DNA from: Thermoanaerobaculum aquaticum
GTDB lineage: Bacteria; Acidobacteriota; Thermoanaerobaculia; Thermoanaerobaculales; Thermoanaerobaculaceae
Length of the DNA: 64,000 bases
Direction: 5' to 3'
NCBI RefSeq assembly: GCF_000687145.1
Contig: NZ_JMFG01000018.1
Span: 21,560 to 85,559, forward strand
Shown piece after piece: positions 58,340 to 64,000 of this stretch. Every line of letters starts with the position of its first letter. Position 1 is the stretch's first letter. The position numbers were made by a program, and so were the translations under genes. Below the pieces are notes generated by a model. It was not told where the DNA came from. It saw only the letters and a program-made list of their open reading frames with translations, and made no database searches.

Positions 58340-60499
58340 TTAAAGCGTTCCCCGCAGGGAAAGCAGCACGCTCCTGCCCGGGGCCAGCACGGCGCCGGGC
58401 TCGTTGTCGCCGGGATAGGCCCGATTGAGGAGGTTGCGGACCCGCACCGCCAGCTCAAGCTCTGGTGCCAAGCGGTAGCTGGCGCCGCCGTCCAGCAGCG
58501 CATAGCCCGGAACCACCGTTTCCGTGGGCCCAGGGCGGGTGTCCCGGGCGTAAAAGGCAAAGTGGGTAAACCAGGACCAGCGGCTTTTCCTTTGCGCAAG
58601 GCGCACATAGCCACCCCGGGCGGGGACGTCATCCAGGTAAGTGCCGTCGTCAACGGTTTTTCCTTCCGGGTACTGAAGTCCCAGGAGCAGCTCAAGGCTT
58701 TTCGTCACAGAAAGACCTGCTTCCGCCTCCACACCCCGTAGCCTCCCCTGGGCTCGGTTGCGGAAGAAGTAATCCCGTCCCTGCCGGTAGCGCTCGATCA
58801 TGTCAAAGATGTCGTAGTGGTAGGCGTAAAAAGCACCGTGGAAAGCGCCTTTGCGGTAGCGCAGGCTGGCGTCCCACTGCTCGGAAGTTTCCGGTTTGAG
58901 GTTGGGGTCTCCGGTAATAAAGCCCCGACCGGTAATGCCCCGATAAAAGCGGTCGGATAAAAGCGCATCCCGAAAGCCCCGGGAAAACTGCAGCGAAAAA
59001 TCCACATAACGGCCCAGTGGAAACGTGGCAGCCACAAATCCGGAGCCGCGGGTAAACGTCTGGCTTTGATTGCCGAAAAAGCCCTGTTGGTTGCGGTTGC
59101 GGACCACATCGGCGCGAACGCCAAGGTTGAGGGAAAAAAGCCGGAACTGGCGCTGGTACGCGGCAAAAAGCCCGGCGTCGTCCTTGCGGGCGTTGGCAAT
59201 GGAAACCTCGCGGACCCGCGTGCTTTCGGGAGCGCTTTCAAACGCCGAGCTTGTGTTCGTGGCTTTGAGGCCAAACCGACCGTAAGCATCCAGCCCCAGC
59301 ATGAGCTGACCTCCGGCCCAGCTCCCCTCCAGCTCCAGGCGGGCTGTGTAATCGTGGGAAAAGACGTCGGCCACGGTCACGGTGCGAGGGGCGGTGCTGG
59401 TGGGAGCCCGGTCCCGGGCGGTGAGCAGCTGGTACTCCGCCCAGCCCAACGTCCAGGCGATACGGCTCCACCGCCCGGAAAGTGGCCCCTCAAAACCCAC
59501 AACCAGGCGGTGGCTGTTTTCTTCAGGGTAAAAGGTCCGGTCGGTTCGGGAATTTTGCGTGGGTCGGCCAATATCCCGGCCCCAATCGGATCGCCACAGC
59601 ACCCGCCACATCCCCTGGCGCACGGGCCATTGGAAGCCTGCGCGGAAGGAGCGGAAATCCGCTTGCGAATTGAAAACCTCCCCGTGCGGGGAGCGGTAGG
59701 GGTCAAAACGGCGAACCGCAGCTCCCAACGTCAGAGCGCCAGCCCCCAGGCTTCCGCCGGCTTCCACGTGCGCCGATTCCTCGGGAAAACCAAAGCCCAG
59801 ACCCAGTTGGTACGCTTCCTTCCAGGGCTCTCCCGGTTGCGCCAGGCGGGTTCGCGCGGCAATCACGCCCCCGAAGGCATCGGAACCGTAAGCCACGCCG
59901 GCGCCTCCCCGCACCACCTCCAGTTCACCAAGGGTGAGCGGATCCAAAAACGTGGCGCTGGGCCCGGCCCTGCGTTCGGTCAGCACCCGAGTGCCGTCAA
60001 GGAGAACCAGCGACCGAAACCTGGCAAGGCCCCGTACCGCCGGTACTGCCGCATGGTCGCTGCCGGTGCGGCCAACGTTGGGGATGGTGGTCATGGCGTC
60101 GGCCAGCTGAGCGGGGGCTTCGGCGGCCAGTTGCCTTTGGCTTACCTGGGAAAAGGCCGAAGCGGCCGGCACCACCAGGTCCGGGGGGCGGCTGGCCACC
60201 ACCGTCAGCGATTCCCGCACCGGAGAAATGACCAGCACCAGCGGCTCTGGAAGCTCTTCGGCAAAGGAAAAGCTGCCCAAAACCACCCCATCGGCACCGG
60301 TGACCACCAGCACCACCGGCGGTGTGATTTTTTCCGGCAAAGCAAAGTTTCCCTGGGCATCCGCCACCAACCACCCACTCTGGCCCAGGATGCTGACGCG
60401 GGCAAAGGGCACAGGTTGCCCGTTGGCGTCTTTCACTTGCGCTCCCAAAGCTTCCTGTGAAAGCAGGAAGAAGCAAAAAACTACCGGAATGCTTTTCAT
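58340..60499 (-). CDS. TonB-dependent outer-membrane receptor
   Basis: The 719-residue protein has a signal peptide (KSIPVVFCFFLLSQEALG) and an N-terminal carboxypeptidase-regulatory-like fold (GQPVPFARVSILGQSGWLVA). The plug domain contains PNVGRTGSDHAAVPAVRGLA, LLDGTRVLTERRAGPSA and GELEVVRGGAGVAYGSDAFG, the FecA/BtuB pattern. The barrel includes SFRAGFQWPVRQG and LKPETSEQWDASLRYRKGA, the C-terminal end is SVLLSLRGTL. It probably takes up a siderophore, cobalamin or other chelate. Start by GGGGGG before the ATG; an upstream in-frame codon adds an unsupported extension. No riboswitch was recognised upstream. Confidence 0.93.
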   Translation of the reverse strand: MKSIPVVFCFFLLSQEALGAQVKDANGQPVPFARVSILGQSGWLVADAQGNFALPEKITPPVVLVVTGADGVVLGSFSFAEELPEPLVLVISPVRESLTVVASRPPDLVVPAASAFSQVSQRQLAAEAPAQLADAMTTIPNVGRTGSDHAAVPAVRGLARFRSLVLLDGTRVLTERRAGPSATFLDPLTLGELEVVRGGAGVAYGSDAFGGVIAARTRLAQPGEPWKEAYQLGLGFGFPEESAHVEAGGSLGAGALTLGAAVRRFDPYRSPHGEVFNSQADFRSFRAGFQWPVRQGMWRVLWRSDWGRDIGRPTQNSRTDRTFYPEENSHRLVVGFEGPLSGRWSRIAWTLGWAEYQLLTARDRAPTSTAPRTVTVADVFSHDYTARLELEGSWAGGQLMLGLDAYGRFGLKATNTSSAFESAPESTRVREVSIANARKDDAGLFAAYQRQFRLFSLNLGVRADVVRNRNQQGFFGNQSQTFTRGSGFVAATFPLGRYVDFSLQFSRGFRDALLSDRFYRGITGRGFITGDPNLKPETSEQWDASLRYRKGAFHGAFYAYHYDIFDMIERYRQGRDYFFRNRAQGRLRGVEAEAGLSVTKSLELLLGLQYPEGKTVDDGTYLDDVPARGGYVRLAQRKSRWSWFTHFAFYARDTRPGPTETVVPGYALLDGGASYRLAPELELAVRVRNLLNRAYPGDNEPGAVLAPGRSVLLSLRGTL

Positions 60500-61063
60500 T
60501 TGCCCCCCGTTGGATTTTAGCGGTTGCGGTTGCAACGTTATTAAAACAATACCATAGGGCCTAAAAATCAAGCTCGGCATGCACTACCCTCGCGTAAGCC
60601 TTTTTGTGGAAAGCTCTTCGTGCGGAAATGTTGTCAACCTTCATAAAGCTTTGTCAAGCCGGTCGTGCTCCTAAAGGAAATGTGGGGCCGACGCTCCTGG
60701 GGAAGCAATCTCTCAGCGGCCCACAACAAAGCATCTGTCGCATGACGCAATTCATTGTTGTGTGACCGGTGGCTGTCAGGCGCGGGCTGCACGGCGTCGT
60801 TCCGCGCCCGACCAGCGTTCGACAGGGCTTTCTGGTTACCGGGCGCTAGCAAAGGCAAATCGGCGGCGAAATGGGGGGCGAGCTCCTGGCCAGTACGAAG
60901 CAAAAAGGAAAACCACGCTCTCTTTATCACTGCCAGCCTGATACCGTTACCTTCGAGGAAGTTTACTAGAGCTCTCCAAGAAGCTGTTGCCAGCTTGCTT
61001 TCGTTCCACCCATTGGAAAATATGTTCGTTTTCCCCCACCCTCGGGCCAACGTGTACCCTCAC
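60500..61063. other. Gene-poor stretch before the insertion sequence
   Basis: No coding region is supported here. It holds the upstream region of the TonB receptor, two TTGTCAA direct repeats near 60630-60656 and a 19-bp segment (60694-60712) that matches the insertion sequence's pre-transposase leader (62573-62591) at 18 of 19 positions. A 138-codon antisense frame lacks recognisable features. Confidence 0.6.
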
Positions 61064-61116
61064 GTAAAAATCTGCCCGAAGTGTTGGTGGTAGGCTCATG
61101 AAAAATCTGCCCGAAA
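61064..61116 (+). repeat. Left inverted end of the insertion sequence
   Basis: Contains CTGCCCGAA at 61072-61080 and again about 35 bp further in, each preceded by an A-rich stretch. Matches the right end inverted over about 50 bp. Confidence 0.75.
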
Positions 61117-62562
61117 TCATGATAGGCTCTCCCGCGTTTCGTCGGGGCTGTGGGCGGTGTGGAAATCGGCCGCGATTTCCAAGGGCTGCGGCCAAGCGGG
61201 GTTGGGGGATGGGAGGCCCGCCTGCCGCAGCCCGGCACCGTCCACAGCCCGTTTTTTGGCAACGGTAGGTGCGAGTGGTGTGGGGAGTTTCATGAGCTCG
61301 GACCGCAAGCGGTTGATTTTTCGGGCCAAGCTCGCAGGATTGAGAGTCAAGGCCTGTTGGCGGAGGGTGTTTTTGGTTTCCTCGCTCACCCAGGGCGAGC
61401 TGAGGACGCGTTGGAGCGGGGTTTGCGGGCGGTCGTAGTGTTTTCGCACCTTGGAACCTTGTCGGGTTTTGCTTATGAGCTTTTGTGAAGGCAGGAAGAA
61501 GTTCACGAACAAACTCACGGTGGCATCCAGTTCTTGCATGACCTTCCAGGCTCGGTCGGTGTCGAAGCGGGCATAGCCCTTAAAGCGCCGAGCCACCGAG
61601 GCGTTTTTTTGCTCCACGAAGCAGTTGTCGTTTTTCTTGAACTCTCGGCTGCGGCTGAACTTAATACCACGGTGGTTGCAGTACTGGACGCCGTGCTCGT
61701 TCATTAACTCCGCCCCGTTGTCGCTATGCACAGCCACTACCGGAAAGGGGAGCCAAGCGCGGGCAGTCTCGAAAGCAGCTAAGACATGAAAACGCGATTT
61801 GTTGCGAGTCGTGCCCAGCTCCGTCCAGTCCGTAGCAAGCGAGCATCCGGCTTTGCCGGTGGGAGCGTTGGGGGTGCGGGGGGTTAAGCCGGCCACGGGT
61901 GGAAGGCGGAGCGTGGCCGTGCCCCCCGCGGAAGAAGTTCCTTGAGGGTCAGGGTCCACCAGAAATCGCCCCGAGCCTGGCCCGCATCGCTCCCCACCAA
62001 GTCCATCTGCAAATGCCCTCGGTGGCCCCGCTCCGCCTCAGCCCAGGTTTGCACCGGCAAGGGGTAGCGGAAAAGGTTATCCGGTTTGGTCTTCGCCCGG
62101 CTTTTCAGGGCATAGCGCTTTTTTTCTTCCCGAAGCAGCAGATCCACCGTGGCCGGCGAGATAGTCAGCAGCTTGCCCTTGAGTTCGCCCCCGACCGCCA
62201 GTTCCCTATGCCGCTCCAACGCCTCTAAGACTTCCGGCAGCGCCGCGACCAACCGCCGACCGCAGGGATAGTCCAGCATCACCCACAGCTTGATGCGGCT
62301 CTTCACGACCTCCGCACCGTAGCGGCGGGGACGGCATCGGTTGACCTTCTTACTTACTCGCATCTCCGACCACCATCCAACGCCGGCCCAAAGGCACCTT
62401 CTTGCCGTGGGACCGCAAAAGCCACGCCGCATACCGCCGGTTGTACCCGGTGGCGGCCACGAACTCATCCAAAATGACCCCACGCGCTTTCTTCGTGGCT
62501 TTCTGGTACCGCCCTGCAAAGGCCTTCACCAGCACCCTTCTCTCAGCCATGGTCAACCTCAT
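61117..62562 (-). pseudogene. Broken rve-type transposase
   Basis: Three frames on the minus strand make up one transposase. The N-terminus (from 62562, MRLTMAERRVLVKAFAGRYQ, GYNRRYAAWLL) stops at 62350 after a shift near 62360. The middle runs VNRCRPRRYGAEVVKSRIKL, then PCGRRLVAALPEVLEAL and HRGHLQMDLVGSDAG with the first catalytic Asp. The C-terminal frame has TDWTELGTTRNKSRF, the second Asp in VHSDNGAEL and the Glu in NCFVEQKN, a D-35-E spacing. About 100 bp of unrelated sequence (61840-61942) interrupt it between WTLTL and TDWTEL. The element is therefore unlikely to make active transposase. Confidence 0.8.
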
Positions 62563-62604
62563 TTCCGCTTCCCTCCTTGGGAAGCAATCTCGCACGCCTC
62601 CCCC

Positions 62605-62657
62605 TTTCGAGCAGATTCTTACGTGAGGCAACCACCCACCTTCGGGCAGTTTTTTGA
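62605..62657 (-). repeat. Right inverted end of the insertion sequence
   Basis: Read on the minus strand it contains CTGCCCGAA (outer) and CTGCTCGAA (inner), spaced 26 bp apart as in the left end. Confidence 0.75.
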
Positions 62658-62674
62658 TGACGCAATGCGGGGGG

Positions 62675-62703
62675 TTGTATGCGACGGCTAAAGGACCTAT
62701 ACT
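62675..62703 (+). promoter_or_regulatory. Promoter upstream of the edge glycosyltransferase
   Basis: TTGTAT (62675-62680), a 17-bp spacer and TATACT (62698-62703), starting 18 bp outside the insertion sequence. It leaves a leader of about 170 nt before the ATG at 62881. Confidence 0.6.
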
Positions 62704-62880
62704 CCTTTATGGTGCTTGGAATCGGCGTTTGTTAAATGGACTCGTTGCGCGGCCTATTTATTTGGATGTCGGGAGAGCGGGGCACACCAAGAGGGTGCTG
62801 CTTCGGCGCCGGCTGGTACGCCAGTGGCGTGGAATACGGTTGGGTTGTTTTTCTCTTCCAGGAATCATGAGAGGCACGAG

Positions 62881-64000
62881 ATGAGGGTAGTTGTTATCGA
62901 TCCGTCGTCTTTTGCGAGGCCCTACGATCACTGTCTTTGTGAAGGCCTGGCTCAAAAGGGCTGTCGGGTCCTTTTTGTTGGGAGCCAGAGCCCGTATACG
63001 CGGTGGGTGTGTCCACCTAGCTATGAAACGCTAAACCATTTCTATCACCTGACGAATCAGATGTTTCCAAGGCCGGTTGGTATTCTACGAAGGTGGATCA
63101 AAGGCCTGGAGCACGCTTTTAACATGAGCCAATTGGTCAGTCGGCTACAGGCCTGGAGGCCAGACATCATTCACTTCCAGTGGTTGCCACTACCATTAGT
63201 TGATTCTTTGTTCCTGGGGCGACTTGGAACTCTCTGCCCTTTAGTCTTCACGGTTCACGATACCAACCCGTACCAGGGGAGCCCATCCTCAAAGCTACAG
63301 CTGTGGGGTCTCGCACGCGCGCTGCGAATGTTTGATCATTACATTGTTCACACAAACTTTTCCCGCGACGCTTTGATGGGTAAAACGGACATCCCGGGTG
63401 CAGCGGTATCAATAGTTCCCCACGGTGTGCTCGACTACTACGGTCGCATCGGCACTCATAGCGCCCCTGTCGGGCCGAGTTCGGTTTTGGACGTCAGGAA
63501 GATAGTACTTTTTTTCGGAGTGATAAAGCCTCACAAGGGTCTCGATGTGCTCATTAAGGCTTTCGCTGGATTACCGGGACCGCTTCTTAACGAAACGGTG
63601 CTGCTAATCGTCGGATGTCCCAAAATTCCTGTGGTACCCCTTCAGAAGCTGGCAAGGAATTTAGGAATTGAAGAGCGAGTTGTATGGGATCTTCGTTATG
63701 TACCAGAAGAATCAGTCGGGTCACTGTTTCGACGTGCAACTATCGTAGTGCTGCCTTACCAAAGCGTTGATCAAAGCGGCGTATTAATGACGGCAATTGC
63801 CTTTGGGAAACCAGTAATAGTTACTAGAGTTGGCGGATTTAGCGAGACCTTGAGAGATGGTGTCCACGGACTTTTTGTTGAACCTGGTGACATCAGTGGG
63901 CTGACAAGAGCTATGGCGACGCTCTTGAGTGACCACCAGTTGATCGAGCAGATTAGTAGAGCGGTACGGGAGTTGGGCGAGCGCGAGTTATCATGGGATC
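62881..64000 (+). CDS. Glycosyltransferase family 4, truncated by the window edge
   Basis: At least 373 residues are visible; the frame is open at the window end. It begins MRVVVIDPSSFARPYDHCL, with RLQAWRPDIIHFQWLPLPLV, VFTVHDTNPYQ and AVSIVPHGVLDYY. The donor half carries IVLFFGVIKPHKGLDVLIKA, ATIVVLPYQSVDQSGVLMTA and GKPVIVTRVGGFSETLRDG. The layout is the same as the GT4 enzyme at 13.7 kb, but codon use is clearly less GC-rich than the rest of the window. AGAGG lies before the ATG. It is probably the first gene of a surface-polysaccharide cluster that continues beyond the window. Confidence 0.88.
   Translation, partial: MRVVVIDPSSFARPYDHCLCEGLAQKGCRVLFVGSQSPYTRWVCPPSYETLNHFYHLTNQMFPRPVGILRRWIKGLEHAFNMSQLVSRLQAWRPDIIHFQWLPLPLVDSLFLGRLGTLCPLVFTVHDTNPYQGSPSSKLQLWGLARALRMFDHYIVHTNFSRDALMGKTDIPGAAVSIVPHGVLDYYGRIGTHSAPVGPSSVLDVRKIVLFFGVIKPHKGLDVLIKAFAGLPGPLLNETVLLIVGCPKIPVVPLQKLARNLGIEERVVWDLRYVPEESVGSLFRRATIVVLPYQSVDQSGVLMTAIAFGKPVIVTRVGGFSETLRDGVHGLFVEPGDISGLTRAMATLLSDHQLIEQISRAVRELGERELSWD

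Larger units (their letters stand above)
61064..62657 (-). mobile_element. Insertion sequence with DDE transposase, ISNCY/IS481-like, degenerate
   Basis: About 1.6 kb between imperfect inverted ends. The inside holds one transposase gene on the minus strand, broken into three frames. Both ends carry two copies of a core CTGCCCGAA spaced 26 bp apart. No clear target duplication was identified at the outer borders. Confidence 0.75.

Noticed and set aside
60634..61050. A 138-codon minus-strand frame
   Set aside because: No domain and no ribosome-binding site, and it lies in a repeat-like, low-information stretch before the insertion sequence.
62654..62884. A 76-codon frame between the insertion sequence and the edge glycosyltransferase
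   Set aside because: It starts within the inverted end, would overlap the glycosyltransferase start and has no conserved features. The region is better read as a promoter with a leader.
1..64000. CRISPR arrays, prophage or tRNA/rRNA genes
   Set aside because: No array of regular direct repeats, no phage structural genes and no structural RNA signature were seen.

Overview
The window is a dense, GC-rich stretch of a diderm bacterial chromosome. Several features fit a thermophilic member of the Acidobacteriota, perhaps close to Thermoanaerobaculum: Oar-like TonB receptors with a carboxypeptidase-regulatory N-domain, a VWFA-related secreted protein of the acidobacterial type, several DUF4388/PATAN proteins, a Ycf46-like AAA ATPase and a futalosine-pathway menaquinone gene. 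This placement is inferred from gene content only. No rRNA, tRNA, CRISPR array or prophage was seen.

Left third (1-13.5 kb). The end of a secreted Ig/lamin-tail protein with a strong terminator is followed by a PATAN/J-domain/NYN cluster. Then comes a leftward block. Its core is dnaK, a small heat-shock gene, hspR and a sigma-70 family factor with overlapping start and stop codons, transcribed from a promoter carrying an HspR (HAIR-like) operator. A second hsp20 near 33 kb has the same promoter-operator design. A hydroxyacyl-CoA dehydrogenase with its own promoter and acetate kinase follow.

SOS-type locus (14.8-20.9 kb). A complete mutagenesis cassette, imuA-imuB-dnaE2, faces away from an XRE/S24 repressor that keeps the self-cleavage Ala-Gly and the Ser/Lys dyad. 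Three 20-bp operators of a shared form sit exactly on the two divergent promoters. This is the most coherent regulatory system in the window.

Middle (20.9-43.8 kb). Mostly housekeeping and cell-envelope genes: an AhpD-like protein, PBP4, an HEXXH metallopeptidase, a fused E1 dehydrogenase, mqnD, mutL, an acyl-CoA dehydrogenase with an amino-acid ABC transporter (binding protein fused to permease), a VWA protein, a GAF/HD-GYP protein with a large insertion, an M28-like protein with altered metal-site residues, and a two-gene glycosyltransferase pair.

Right third (43.8-64 kb). Two TonB receptors, a sulfatase-like TPR lipoprotein, a UbiD decarboxylase, a nucleotidyltransferase pair that resembles an AbiEii-type toxin system, and an exported operon with CHRD, PKD and haem-type motifs. 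An insertion sequence with a broken transposase and doubled end repeats separates this from an edge glycosyltransferase of visibly lower GC, probably the start of a polysaccharide island.

Many genes here lack a Shine-Dalgarno sequence and have a TANNNT -10 hexamer only 5-9 nt before the start codon, which points to frequent leaderless transcription.
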